Origin: Symbiodinium kawagutii | Lineage: Eukaryota; Sar; Dinophyceae; Suessiales; Symbiodiniaceae | Length of the DNA: 64,000 nucleotides | Assembly: GCA_009767595.1 (NCBI GenBank) | Contig: VSDK01012532.1 | Span: 52,023-116,022, forward strand | Direction of reading: 5' to 3' | In this document: positions 48,337-61,199 of the stretch, in pieces | How positions within the stretch are numbered: the stretch's first letter is position 1 | Layout of the letters: every line of letters starts with the position of its first letter | Notes under the pieces: model-generated | Told to the model about the DNA's origin: nothing | Databases searched by the model: none | What the model saw: only the letters and a program-made list of their open reading frames with translations | Position numbers and translations under genes: made by a program

Positions 48337-48876
48337 GTGCCAGATTTTCAACAACTGGTACATGCGAACAACCTGCAGCCTGTGCCCCTGCCGCCACAGG
48401 TTTGGATGCTCAATGAATGCCCTTGGGGGCGTGTGTTTGCACATAGAGTCGCAGACTGGTGGTCGACTCTGGAATGGGGGGAAGGGGAACCAATGAGCTT
48501 ACTCGAAGCTTACATCCTTTTCGCCATAACAACCAAATCCATGATGCCGGTTAGAATTGGTAAAGGTAATGGTGTTTGGACTTTGAGGGATGCATCCGTG
48601 GAAGCAGACCTACAACCTCTTTCCTTAAACATCCAAAGCGCTGCATGGATTCGATTCATGACATGGTGGGCACGGCGAGTGACACCCAGCTTTGAAATCA
48701 TAGATTGTAGGGGTTTGCATCCTTTCGGCTACTCGGTAGCAGTCAAAGGCATCCCTAGGAGAATAGTTGGTTCACATTCGTATCATGCTGGCAAATCCTT
48801 GTGGACTTACTTCCATCCAGGGGAGGGCACTATACAACGTAGTTGTCATGGTCCTTGGAGCATCTATAAAGGCTAG
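48337..48876 (+). pseudogene. Retroelement-type ORF fragment, plus strand
   Basis: 179 codons open, including ADWWSTLEWGEGEPMSLLEA, IRFMTWWARRVTPSFEIIDC and HSYHAGKSLWTYFHPGEGTI, ending in TAG. It reads like real protein, Trp-rich, and resembles from memory the C-terminal part of dinoflagellate retroelement ORFs. No catalytic motif is visible. Intronless and antisense to the genes around it. Confidence 0.5.
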
Positions 48877-49220
48877 CCTGTTGTCGCCGGTTGCTCGTTA
48901 GCCATCATTGTTTGTTATATCACCTTGCATGCAGCAACAGCGCAGCCTGGTGTACAAAAAGGTGCTTTGGGTACGTCAAGCTGACCCTTAGCATAGCTCT
49001 CGAATGGCAATCATCCGCAAAGACCAAAAACCACCATCATTCATTATTCAAAACTATCAAGCATCATGAATCATGATTAAGGATCACTGAGCAGCATATC
49101 AACCATCTTATAAGTAGTACATCCATGTTGGTCTCTCGACCATCATTAGCGATTGTAAACCATAATTGTTCAGAACAAGTCATTATACACTGTTCGAATC
49201 ATATAGTGGAGGTATACAAC

Positions 49221-49477
49221 TACAAGGTGGGCCCCCTGGGTATCAGTTGATGAACAAGCCATTCAACAAGCTAGTTATATCTACCATTTGCCTGGTAATT
49301 ACCCTAGTTATACAAGCCAACAAAACGCTAACGTTTAGGGTCATACTCCACTGGTACCCTAGTGAACTTAGCCAACAAATCGCCAACTTAGTCAACAGCA
49401 TGTGCCTGGTAGTTGAGCATGTAGTTACCCTAGTGAACTAAGCCATCTTAGCAAACCTTTAGGAGGCCCGCCTTGTA
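49221..49477. mobile_element. Terminal-inverted-repeat element, family B
   Basis: Left end TACAAGGTGGGCCCCCT, right end the inverse of TACAAGGCGGGCCTCCT, flanked by CAAC on both sides. The 257-bp interior has internal repeats of CCTAGTTA and CCAACAAA type. Confidence 0.75.
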
Positions 49478-50200
49478 CAACTATCCCAATGGTCATAGCT
49501 CCACTGATTGGTGAGTGCTTCCCAGGCCGTGCCAGGTCTCTGTGAGTTCGGGCGGACTGCACCTGGGCTGGTGCAAAGCCATCGTGAAGCCAAGTGGTGG
49601 CAAAATTGGCGGAAAATGTTAATGTAGGGATGGAACAAATGTAGGAAAATTTTGCTATTACCATAGTGGTGGCAAAATTTGCTATTACCATAGTGTGGAA
49701 CAAATGTAGGGAAAATGGCAATGATTCGTACTAGTCATCATGGTTCATAGATGTTCATAGCAATGGTTGATCATGATGAGTGGTTGATAACGGTGGCAGA
49801 ATAATGGTTGAGCAAGAACAAAGTGATGCATCAAATGGTGAATCTTGGCGATGGTCAATGATGGTTGGTGAATGACCGACTAATATATCAAAAGATGTTG
49901 ATAGCCATGGGTAGATACAATTTAAGGATAGTGGATATGTTCGATGACGGTAATGGACCCTGTTTACCACCAAAAATGCTGGTGATTGGCCATCAACAGA
50001 CTTCGGCTGATGCGTGGACCATTGGATCTACCACCAAGAGGACACACCATGGTGTAGCCAACCATTAACACACATGCAACAATCAACCATACTGTACAAC
50101 GATGAAACAACATTCATCGTCCAAGTGTGTAAACAGCAATGATCATTACTATCAACTGATGATTTCAAATAACCTGTTAAAGGTGGGAATTGAAATATCA

Positions 50201-50357
50201 TTACGTTCTCGGTGCTTGAAAAGTCCAAGTCATCTGCGTTGGCGTTGGCCGGTCCTTGGGGTAGTGTAATACCCAGGTAGTTGCGTCTAGTCTGCGGTAC
50301 TCGACGATGCCGAGATGATCGAGCGCAGCCTGCGCGAAATCATAAGAGGCTGGAACC
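50201..50357 (-). CDS. Terminal exon, IVEYRRLDATTWVLHYPKDR
   Basis: Fifty-one codons to a TAA, acceptor ACGTAG|G in phase 2, beginning VPASYDFAQAALDHLG. The longest clean exon of this gene. Confidence 0.7.
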
Positions 50358-53300
50358 CTACGTGCAAACAGCTTGAGATGATCATGTGGGAAACCACTTA
50401 CAGTAAGCCATAGGAACCACTTTCACCTCAGGATCCATCTGAATCCTAGTTGTAACGCAGAAATGTTTCAGCAACAAACCATATTCTGCGCAGTAGGTGC
50501 CCGCACGACGGGCGATTTTTGCACCAGTCCCAGCCCACCACTTTGCCACTCTCGTCCTGCGAAATGGCAACAAAAGACATGACCAGAAATCAGAACATGA
50601 TTGTTTGGATTATTCACAGAAGTCTTTTTGCTCAAAAAAACTTTACTGGTGCTTGAGTGTGAGTAATTAATCCTGAATAATCAATACATGCGTTAGTTAG
50701 CAGCAAATACGCTGCAGAAATGTGATCATCAACAACAAGATCTTGAATCGATCACTAGGAAAACTAGTCCGCACATACATTTCTAAAAAACGAATGTGTG
50801 TGTATGCACATTAAAATTTATACACAAATGGCATGGCCGCCGATCCATGGCCAGTCAGCCACAGTGAATCAACTTCCCGAACGGTGCTCCACCACGGCAC
50901 CGCCGGGTCCTTCCGTAGGGTTCCCCAAAAGAGCTCAGCGATGCCTTCCCGGATACCCTGAGGCGGCGGCCACTCGGTGAAAAATTCTGGAGTTATTTCG
51001 ATGACCAAATGGTTTAAATGGACACTAGTGATTAGTGTGGTCAATGTGGGGTCTGTGAAGCAGTCAACCATCAACCATTGGCGATCAACCATGGTTAAGC
51101 GTTGCTCTTTCCACCATGGCCACGTCAACGATGGGTCCCACGAAGCATCTGAAGCTGCGATGGCTTGTGATAGGCAACCATCAAGTTTGGAGGTTAGATC
51201 ATTGATGGACCGCCCCATGATGGGTGACCCCAAAGAGATGAGGGATGCCCAAGTTGGCGAGTTTCCTGATGGAGGGATGAGGTGTCTTTGTGAAGGAGCC
51301 GTCATTTGTATGGAAGCACATGCCTGCAATTGGCATGAATAGCTACTCTGTTGCAGTTGGCTTTGGATGGCTATCAATGTCGTGAAAAGGCAAACGAGCT
51401 GCATACCAGGGACAACATAACACAGAATCTTGAATAGCAAACAATCATCCAGCTGCAAGTTCACGTAAAGCTAGTAATATCGGAATTATTTGGTACAAAA
51501 CCAAAAAGTTTTCAAAAAAGCAGTGGAGAAACTGGTGTGTTTATTGATAAAATAATGTGTGCATGCACAGTTGCTTTAATATATATAACATAATGACCCA
51601 TCAAAATTATGCGGACAAACACAACTTCGCAATAATAGCATGAATTTGATCCACTTTTGAAGAATTTTGTGTGATCCTTTCAGCGGTTGCAAGAAGCTAT
51701 TTCACAACATTGTAGCTGTGATGTCGGAAGAGTCTCAGCATATTCCAAGTCAGCTTATAGGCAGCTAGGTCTACCCTTCCCGATATAACAACTGCTGCAA
51801 GAAAACGTTCAATAAAGCAATATCTGGTTCATGACTTCATAACCCTCAATAGGACCTATTGGTGTGTCCAAAGATGGTCCCCGCAGCCAAAACCATCAAA
51901 TTCCTGGGAAAACTGGCGCCCAAAAAGCACGCACCTCGCCTCTTCGATAGATTTCATCTGGATGCTATCCGACTGGATGATGGTCCTAGGACCAAGCTGG
52001 GAAATTGCCTGCTATCATGATTTCAAAAACCGTTCGTATACACGAAACAGGTTCTCATTTCAGAGTACAATTTCTAATCTGCTTTTTAACCCATACTATG
52101 GAAAACCAAAAGGTGTTGAACCCCTAACTTGTTGTCGTGAGGCAAAATACAACTACAGCACAACTAACACAATGAATAAACAGCAGACATCACTTGGCTC
52201 ACATATGTGAATCGAGATGGCTGTTGGTCAAAACCCAACAATACTTCTCATCCACGCCCCAAGATGAACGACATAATACTTGGATGTTTACTTCCCATCA
52301 CTTACCTATCATTCAGAAGACTTGCCGTTGACACATCTCCATTAAATGTCAAATTATGAGCTGTCAACTGAACAGGAAGAAATGCAGCGATCCTTGAGTC
52401 TAGGCTGCATGGATTGGACAGGAGACTCTTCGAGCACGCATACATAGATCAAAATAAAATACATATATGTATGAATGTAAAAACATACGTATATAAACAA
52501 ATGTGTAAACATATGTAAAACTATGTAAAAATACTACATGATACTACATGTTTTACGCGCGTAAATCTTTAGGCATCAAAACTCGAACCTGCAATGCTGA
52601 ACAGAATTCTCGACAAACGGCTGTGTTTTGACTGCTCCGCTGTTGGTAATTACTGACCGCGAAGGAATTTGCTGGTGGTGGATGATTTGGTGGTGCTGGA
52701 GTCCTAGTGGGGGCGGATGAGACCGATGTAGCAGGCTCAGGTGGATTACTACCTTTGATGGACGACCACAGGACCACAGTTCCCATAAACCAAGCAGTAA
52801 TACACAAGATATGATCGCCATGTTTCTCGCTCTCCCACCTGAAATACGATGAAACTCCACGTATCATAGTCTGGTTGGTGGCTGTAACTAACCCCAGGAA
52901 GAATGCGCTTGTCAGCCAACTAGCCAATCATCCCAATTATTGGTAAAAATGCACAAAAGTGTCAATCAAAACACCACTTAGTAGTTGTTTAACACCTGTT
53001 GTCGGTTCTTTTCCCCTTATTGTCCCCAATTATTAACCGCTATAATCCCCCCGTAAGACATGCCAATCAAACCACCAACTAGTGATGTTTCACCACATCC
53101 TCTGGGATTCCCTAGGCTTCCATAGCCGGCAGCGACTGGTTCCAACCCCCGGGGGTTCGCACTTGTTGATGTCCAAGTGGATCAGCAACATGGGCTCACC
53201 TGACAGCTGGCGCCGGGTTGACCGGTGGATGTCCATGGCTGGTTGGTGGTGACCCCGGCATGAAGAATATGAGTCTACCACCAATTAACAATTTGTTAAT

Positions 53301-56300
53301 ATTTACTTGGGAAAATAAAACAGGTCTAAGTTCACCAACCAAATGGTGGCTACTGATGCGAGGTCATCGATGAATCGATTGTTCGAATGCTGGCCAATAG
53401 ATTTTCAGTGGTGGATGCCAAGCTTCAGGATGATCTAAGGTCATGATTCTTGGCACCATTTCCACGGACATGTAGTGAAATATTCACTGGACAAAGCAAG
53501 TTACCGGACAATTGGTGATCATTCTTGGGTATGATCCCTGCTTCTTAATAACCATTGCTGGCTTGAAAACACGACCCAATCATGACAAGGATGTGATCTA
53601 TCCAGGCGTTGTTTCTGTTGCTGGTCATATCTAACTCTTGTTCATCTTATGGACTGGATCACCGATACGGTCACATTGCTCGTGGTAATTAAACATAAAG
53701 AAAGAATTACATAAACCCACAATCCACTGATTCTTCATATCTTACCAGTAAAACTGTTCGGATGTGAGCTTGGAGCCATTTTGTGCGCTGTTTGGTTATG
53801 ACTCAGCTCGCCAAATCATCCACATGGCCCTGTCCTGCAGCCCCATGGTTGCATTGAGCCCCCGCACGCCGCGGCCGCGGAGTGAAATCCGAACGGCCTC
53901 TTCAGGTGTGATGTGCCATGTAACACGACGGGTTGGGCATGGTGTGTTGTGATTCGTGCTGACTGGTGGTAATTACAAGGTGGGCCCCCCTGGCTATAGC
54001 GACAATAACTGGTAGTTATATACCCTAGTTATAAGCCAACTTGGCTAACTAAGGGGCCCACCTTGTAGTAAGAATGATGAAGTGGTGGTATCAATTCTGA
54101 TTGATGTTCATTTATGTGTTAGCCACTGATAACGTTTGTGATGTTGAATACTGGCTGGTATGATTTTTGACTATGGTGCTTAATGATAAGGCTTGACTCT
54201 GATTGAAGATAGTTGCAATGATTAACAATTACTGTAGTTGGTCATGCTAAATTAACGATGATTCAATACATGATGGGTGCTTCTTGATGACAATCCCTTC
54301 ATAATTCTCAATAACAATAATTACGCACCTATGATTGATTCATGAAATGTGGCTATGTACGCAATGTTTGATCACTGTATCTATATAATATCCCTGTCAT
54401 GTATAGTTTCTTGAATTATGGCGATCTATCTGGCCAAAGCAATGAGATAGCTAACAAAAGTGGTGAGACAACCAACGGAACAAGGAATGTAAGGACTCTA
54501 CACCCCTTGAAGCAACAGGAATGCATAGCAATGCACATGTCTTGAAATGAAATGTAATTATACACGATTCTAAAAAGGCAAATTGCATCAGGCTTGGTCA
54601 TCTATTGGCAATCATATCACTGATCGGACTAGCAGGAGTCTGCTTACAGCTTTGACCGTACTTGCAGACCCAAACAGATTCGTTGCTTGTTGCTCCTTGA
54701 TGTCCCTTTAATAAACATCATTGTCAAACACTATGGTGCGTTGCTGAAAGAATCAAATAGTCAAGTGCATAATTATCTACAGTTCATGTAGCATTTCACT
54801 TTTTTCGGCACCAATCCCAGCCACATGTAAACATGATGCACCAGAAGTCGACCATGTTCACCACTTCCAAATTGACATCTCTATATCTTGTCTGTATGCG
54901 CATGATACTGATGCACGTATGTAGATATGGTAAAAGAGCATGGCACCAACTATGCATCTGTCCAGTCCAGCTGCTTTCGTCACAAAAGCCTTTGATCAAG
55001 GCACACCAACGCATGCTGCCAGCTCAGCTACAGAAAAGACATAGTTACGTAGTTATTGGTTGATTTCTTAAAACAGCAAAAACATAGCCAAGAATCTGAG
55101 CAGTTCAAGATCACTGAGCAGTGGTGGATGAATTGTGATTTTCAGTTCGCAATATACAAAGCATTGTTGGCGTCCTCCTCGTGCACTTTGTAAAAATATC
55201 CATATACAGATATCTCTTGTGGATGGTTATACGTCAACATTACTTCCAAGAAATCAATGATGTCCAATTCCACAGGAAACTCGGCCCCTAAAGAGCTGGG
55301 AGTTCCTGTATCCGATGGCTTCTGGCATTTAACAACCCACCACTTGTTGTGTGGGTTGGGGTTCTGGGTTCACATCTGAGCCATCAACTTGCTGCTCCAC
55401 TGGGAGCACCTGTGGGGCTCATGTCGTCGATGTTCGAGTCCGTTGTCATGTAGCCTGGAGCAAGCAAACGCGAACAGGGGACAGGCTGACCAGCAAACTC
55501 CTTGAAGCATTGTGGAAACCACCTTGAGGTACCTGGAGGTTCTAAATTTTGGAAACAAACCGCTGGCTGAGCCATCAAAATCATCAAACCGCCATGTTGA
55601 ACCAGTGTTGCTGGCAATCAACCAGCTGCCACGGATTTTTGGTTGAAAAACGTTGAAGCCATGGTGGTTTGTTGAACCCATGGTGGTTTGTTGAACCATG
55701 TTGAACCCATGGTGGCTGGAAGACGTTGATCCCCGTTCAAACCACGAAACGGATCACGCCACCATCGGGGCCTTGGATAGCAGCGCCAGCGAGTGCAGCT
55801 TCAACTCATGCTGTTGCGTTGCGTTTCGTGTCATGTTGATGGCTGCTGCTGTGACTCAGCATCAGCGGTGTGGAAAGATTGGTTAAAGATCCAACTTGAG
55901 CGAGGCATGAAGCTTCAAGCACTATGAATCAACCAGAGATAAGCCTGCGAAGCCATGGTTGAGCATGATCAACTACAAAGAGCCAATAGACTAATGATCC
56001 ATGAAAAACTGAAATCATCAAGCGGCTCAGATGCTGATGATCACTTGGCATTTCGATAGCTGTGACTAGCTTGTCGCCAAACTGGTAAACACTTCTGCTA
56101 AGTAGAGCAAAAACCACGAACGAATAAGAAGTGATTACAATTGCTGTTATAGTACGTAGATCTAAAATAGAGTTATTTGCATTGCCATGCATTGCCCAAC
56201 AATGGTTATAATTAGCAATAGTCGAGGTCCTGCTTGCAAGTTGATGACTTTGGTTTCAACATGTTTCAACCCTTCGATGCTTCCTCCCTCCGCTGAGTCA

Positions 56301-57557
56301 GGCTCAATGCTTCATCGGAACCTACATCAGCTGAGCCACATGGCAACAGCATGATCCATGGTGTGCTCGCTGTGATGCTTCCCTGTGACGATGACTGGGC
56401 ATGGTAGCAACATGGCTGCGGATGTCTTAAGTTCAGCTCTTGCCCTAGCAGCTGCTACCCATCGCGCGACTTTTTGCACTCAGCTTCGGCGCTGCTTCTT
56501 GGTAGGCCTTGGTAAAATGGGAAGCCTTGGGTATCCTTGGGTCCAGCGCTGCCTGTGGTTTTGGTCACCAATCATCCGTTGGTTGTTGTCGAAACGAGAG
56601 CGTTCAAGGAATTGCCATCAACCATGGGTTGATTAGTGCCGAGTTTTCACTAGTTTCAAATCTTTCCATTTAGCTCAATCAACCTATCCCAAACATATTC
56701 ACCCTGTAAAAATTGAACGATCCTCGCATGAACCCATATGATATGAGAGAAGTGAAAGGATGGAATATATGTATGTACCGTGTCTAGCAGTTCATTTGGT
56801 ACTTTTCTAGTGTTGCTCTTTGTTCATTTGTTTGTATCCATCAATCACATAAGGATGTATGATCATATTCATAGCGTAGACTATCATAGACTGTGGGAGT
56901 CTGGACACTTGAACAATCTAAGTGTGCACACAAAATCTGGATGCACAAAGGTATAGAAATACATAGCGTGCTCAAACTTATCTTCACCTGAAAGCGTCAA
57001 TGCTCAGCCAGGAAAGTCTTCAGTCACATAAGTGGGGCCGTTGGAATCCTATTGGTTATAGTCTCGTACCAATGTTGGGGTCGGTTGTATCCCGTCACTG
57101 ACTGTACGTCCGCTTTGGAGTTCTGTTCAGAGTTCTGCTGCTTAATTGCTCAAGACTCGCAAAAGCATGAATACGTAGTTGCGCCATCATTCTTCGCATA
57201 TTCGCAGAAAGCTATTAGGTTGCACATCATCTCAACCTGACTGTCCTCGTTTCTACTAGTTCGGCAACTGGTAGCCATTGTCCCCAATGCTCAGGCTTCA
57301 AAATGACTTGATTCACCTGCCATCGAACCCGCTACTTGCAAACGCATCGTCATCACTTTGGAAAGAGGCTACACTAGTGGACTACCCCAAAGGCTCAAAT
57401 CTCAGATGCAAAACATCAACCGTCATCAAACATGATTGACCATGTATGAAACATCAGCGGCTATTATTTGTCGACCATGATTCACCATCATGGGTAATAA
57501 TCATCATATTCATCATTCCCACCATCATCATCGTCATCATCATCATCCTCATCATCC

Positions 57558-57591
<34 letters not shown>

Positions 57592-58126
57592 TTTCATCAT
57601 GATAATAATCATCGCCGTCGTCATTATCATCATCAACCGACACCAACCATGGGGAACCCATTATCACCTTTGGGATCCCTAGGGTAAGCAATCGACAAGC
57701 CTTGACCATTACTAGACAACGTCAACCATCAACGATGATTAACCATTGCGAGCCATCAACCATCATCAACAGTTGTCAATCATCATCAACCACTATTAAC
57801 CACATAAAAGCCACTATTGCTGGTTGCTCTTGTCAATAATTTACCATGAATTGGCCATCCATTCACCATGAATCAACCACCACTAAATCAGCATCATCAA
57901 CCATTATTAACCATCATTAACCATCATCGGTTAATTTGGTAAACATCAGCACTTATCGGTTATTAACCACTGATCAATAGCGGTTAGCAATTCGCCATGA
58001 TCATCAACCGTGCTCAATGATTGTTAACCAGGATCGGCCATCGGCTTCCTGCCGCCAAAGGTACGAATCATCGGCTGCCGGCTGTCGCTCTTGCTCCAAC
58101 TGAAGTCGGGCTCGATATGCGGACAT
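50201..58126 (-). CDS. Multi-exon gene with possible HAD-like hydrolase segment
   Basis: Seven exons chain towards a stop: 55758-55804 (LKLHSLALLSKAPMV), 55410-55522, about 53850-53899, 53163-53199, then an unlocated exon, 50874-50957, 50480-50556 and 50201-50357 (TAA stop). An N-terminal exon at 58029-58126 begins MSAYRARLQLEQERQPAADD; its link to the rest is unproven because phase 2 does not meet the 55.8-kb exon, so at least one exon is missing or it is a separate gene. The segment EPMLLIHLDINK resembles HAD motif I (hhhDxDxT) and GIREGIAELFWG is typical, from memory, of a dinoflagellate family with that motif. If so, the second motif Asp is Asn here. Substrate unknown. Confidence 0.5.
50480..50556 (-). 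CDS. Exon, DESGKVVGWDWCKNRPSCGH
   Basis: Acceptor TCGCAG|G in phase 0, GT donor in phase 2. Confidence 0.65.
50874..50957 (-). CDS. Exon, GIREGIAELFWGTLRKDPAV
   Basis: Twenty-eight codons, acceptor CCTCAG|G, GT donor, phase 0. Confidence 0.65.
53163..53199 (-). CDS. Exon, EPMLLIHLDINK (possible HAD motif I)
   Basis: Acceptor TGTCAG|G (or seven bases earlier at GCCAG|C), GT donor. Hydrophobic strand followed by DxN. Confidence 0.55.
53850..53899 (-). CDS. Exon, EAVRISLRGRGVRGLNATMG
   Basis: Acceptor CTGAAG|A in phase 1. The frame reads on to LQDRAMWMIW, so the exon probably extends to about 53823 with a GA or GC donor; the lower boundary is uncertain. Confidence 0.5.
53973..54067. mobile_element. 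Terminal-inverted-repeat element, family B, short copy
   Basis: Ends TACAAGGTGGGCCCCCC and the inverse of TACAAGGTGGGCCCCTTA, flanked by GTAA on both sides. Its interior shares TATACCCTAGTTATA with the 49.2-kb copy. Confidence 0.75.
55410..55522 (-). CDS. Exon, WFPQCFKEFAGQPVPCSRLL
   Basis: Thirty-seven codons with APGYMTTDSNIDDMSPT at the end. Acceptor CTCAAG|G, GT donor, phase 2 in and 1 out. Confidence 0.62.
55758..55804 (-). CDS. Exon, LKLHSLALLSKAPMV
   Basis: Highest third-position GC of the three frames. Acceptor CATGAG|T; GT donor in phase 2 matches the next exon. The frame stays open upstream to an ATG at 55834, an alternative gene start. Confidence 0.5.
57508..57640. repeat. (ATC)n microsatellite, imperfect
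   Basis: Runs of TCA/ATC with CTC and GTC interruptions; a continuation of degenerate AACCATCATC sequence follows to 58.02 kb. Confidence 0.9.
57700..58022. repeat. Degenerate AACCATCATT array
   Basis: Loose tandem copies of AACCATCATCAACCATTATT with frequent substitutions. Same type as 61.2-61.75 kb. Confidence 0.7.
58029..58126 (-). CDS. Start exon MSAYRARLQLEQERQPAADD
   Basis: Thirty-two codons and two bases from ATG at 58126, preceded by GTCCAG|CC. GT donor. Gln/Glu/Arg-rich; strong third-position GC. Another frame on the same strand (EPDFSWSKSDSRQPM) is also open. Confidence 0.55.
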
Positions 58127-59050
58127 GGCTGGACGGGGGAAGCGGAATCTGCCGATGAATGTATGAACGGTTCATATCTTGATCAAGTTGGTGATTTCAA
58201 TGTGTATAGATACACGCGCATGCAAATGTATACACGCAAAGGCACATGCATACACATGTAAACAGATCAGATGTACGCACACATATACACATATACACAT
58301 GTATACGTGCAGATTCAATGGATCCTGGTCAACATGCCCAGTGTTTGTTGCTTGCATGTAGGTACGTATGCCTGTATGGATGGATGTATATATATATGAT
58401 ATATCTGAAAAAGAACCGCAGCAGCAAAGACAACATCTACAACCCAACGCCTTGCTGGCACACAGTATAAAGCCTTCGCAAAGGTTTGCATCTGCCACCT
58501 GCTTCAGAGCGTGGACGCATGGACTGCGCACTTCTCATGGTGGAGGATGGATAAGCCGTAGCTTGATGAGTTACTAGGTTAGTTGATTGAAAAAAGTTGG
58601 TGCGTTGATTGATTGTAGGTTAGTTGTTTCATTGGAAATGTTGGTTGGCTGGACAAGTCCTGATGGATTCATGGTTGGTTGATTGGGTAGTTGGCTAGTT
58701 GTCTACTTGATTCTTGCTATGGCCAATAAGAGGGGCAGGAAGGACTTGACCAACCAAGGAAGGATAGAAGTACGTAAAATGTAGTGCTGAGTGAGCAAGC
58801 ATAATCTACAAACCGACAATACCCGCAAGTCCATGGTGAGAATGCATTGCACAAAGGTGTAAAGATGTGCAAAGCTCTGCAAAGCTTGTTTTCCAAAGCA
58901 ACCGCTGAACTCACTCAACAACCAAAGACCAAATTCAAAATGGCGAAATGCATCCTGCACCTGCGATGAAAGCAAACAAATCATCCAGTCCCCTGTTGCA
59001 AAACACTGCGTAAGTAAACCTAAGTACTATAAATGGGTCACCTGGATCCA

Positions 59051-59081
<31 letters not shown>

Positions 59082-59090
59082 CTTCTTCTT
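59051..59090. repeat. (CTT)n microsatellite
   Basis: About 13 perfect CTT units. Confidence 0.95.
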
Positions 59091-61199
59091 GTTTTCCTTG
59101 TGTAGTTGCATGACTTAATTGTGACAAAACCAGATTATAGCCATGCGGCAAACTGGTGGATACAACCCAATTGATAAACATTCGCAACTGGGCGGAGAAT
59201 AGAGCAAACTCTGCCAATATTTCAGATTTATCTCTGACTCTTTAGTTAAGGGTACATATATGTTTCAATTATAATAGTTTAATTCAGAGTACAAATATGT
59301 GCGGTTTATATGTGGGACCGACTATTCCAAGATATGCCTCACTGAAAAAGGGTGCCAGGCTTCTGACTTGGGAGGGGTTTTAGCACGGGGAAGGCACATG
59401 AAAGACTGCCTACTGCCATGTACTGCCTATTTGCATTTCTGCACGGTCGACAATATGATACAAACAATTCGCAGTGCACCTGTTTACGCGCACAAAGCCA
59501 GCAACTCGTACTCAGGCACACAAACACACAATACATGTCCCTTCAAACCTTTCCAAAGCATGCCAAAGCTGTCATGCTCATCCTGGAGAAAGAACATGTT
59601 ATCTGTGTAGAGCGTACATGCACGCCCCATCCGTGATCAGTCTTTGTTTTCCACTGTTAGAGCAAGTATTAGTATCACAGAGATGAAACCAGCAGAGGTA
59701 ATGCATTGATTTGATGGATCCCATCACGCACCCGTCAAAGATGAAATCAAATCTCAAAGAATGGGTCCCTTCACTGCTGCGTTCGCTGACTGTGATCTCT
59801 CTGGGGCTCCTGATTTAATGCACTGCTTGTATTGCCAGTTTCTAGTCGATCAAACAACGGCTATTTTCCATGTATCAAATACTTGCTTCTCTCACTGTGT
59901 CGTGAGCAAAAAACAGCTTCAATACGTGCATCCACTCAAAAATCATAGTCCACATGAAGTACTGGACATTCATATTCGATTTGATACAAACAAGTCACCA
60001 ATATACTGCTTGGTGGAATCTTCCAGTGGCAGCGACAAGACAAGCCACCATGAAGGGATGCGTTCTTTGAGGCAGGGCCTCAAGGCAACAAGGAGCTGGC
60101 ATAGTGGCGTGATTGCTGGCAATGTTTGTGATGCTTAACTATGACGAATGCTGCTTGACTATGATTAATGATGCTTAGTCAGGGTTAATTCTGGTTGATG
60201 CTGATTACGGCAGTTGCGATCAACTACATGCTTATTCACGTGGTGAATGAACAGCCTTTGGTTGATGGCATGGGAAGTTGGAAGCAGCCGACTCCACGGC
60301 ACACAAAACAGCAAAGTGATATTGGAAGCAGCGGATGCAACACCTAAAGCCAAACAATGATGACATACAGTACCCACTTTGTGTGGATTTGTCTAAAGCC
60401 ATGGTGTACCCCAAAGTCACCAGTGGTTTCCCTATTAAGAATGGTTATGAACTTGGATGCTTAGTAGGTACCACCATTTATGGACAAACCCACAGTATAC
60501 TCTGCTTCATGTCATGAACAAATCACAATGGGGCTTAACCTGCCCTTCGGGTCTCATCGATGAACCAACTATTCAGTGGGACAGTTGCGGTATTTTGCAC
60601 GGGATCATCATAGCACGTAACGAAAATCCATATGTCATTCTTATTGCCAGTTTGGATGATGGCCACATGTGACTGCTACATTTGGGCTGGATCTATTTGG
60701 AGCTCCACCGATGATGCGTTCAATGATCAACGCCCGCACAACCAGAACAAAAAGAATAACAACAACTGCGAGCACATTAACATGCGATTTGTGAAGGTAA
60801 GTAGGTATGTTGAGATTGTCCCCACCTCACAACCGTGTTGGTTAGAAGTGTTTTACACCTGCCCAGTTCTGGCTTCAACTTTGGTTGCATTGTTAGGTTG
60901 AACACGGTGGATCGTTGGGGCAGGCATGGAGAACTTGCAGCCCCAAACAGGAAAAGAACATGAAAGGAGCACACTATGTTCTTATCTATTGAAACCTGTC
61001 ATATGACTATTTGATCACTATTGATTAGCCCTGAATACAATTACATGAAAGTGCATATATCATATATATATATAGAAATGTGTATAGATTATATATACAC
61101 ACAACTATTCAAAAGAAGTCATACTATTACATACAAACATTCAGGTCGAGGATCACGAACCATTAGATGACATTAATCCCGATTGACATGGAACTTGAA

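Larger units (their letters stand above)
50558..58028 (-). other. Introns of the HAD-like gene
   Basis: Between exons lie the short family B element, the ATC microsatellite, AT-rich filler and long AACCATCATT-type stretches (57.7-58.0 kb). Open stretches on the minus strand at 51.1-51.4 and 52.6-52.9 kb could hide an exon; none could be placed in phase. 56385-56636 has a plus open frame with no family. Confidence 0.45.

Noticed and set aside
57446..57709. Poly-Ile, poly-Met, poly-Asp and poly-His ORFs
   Set aside because: Translations of the ATC microsatellite in several frames.
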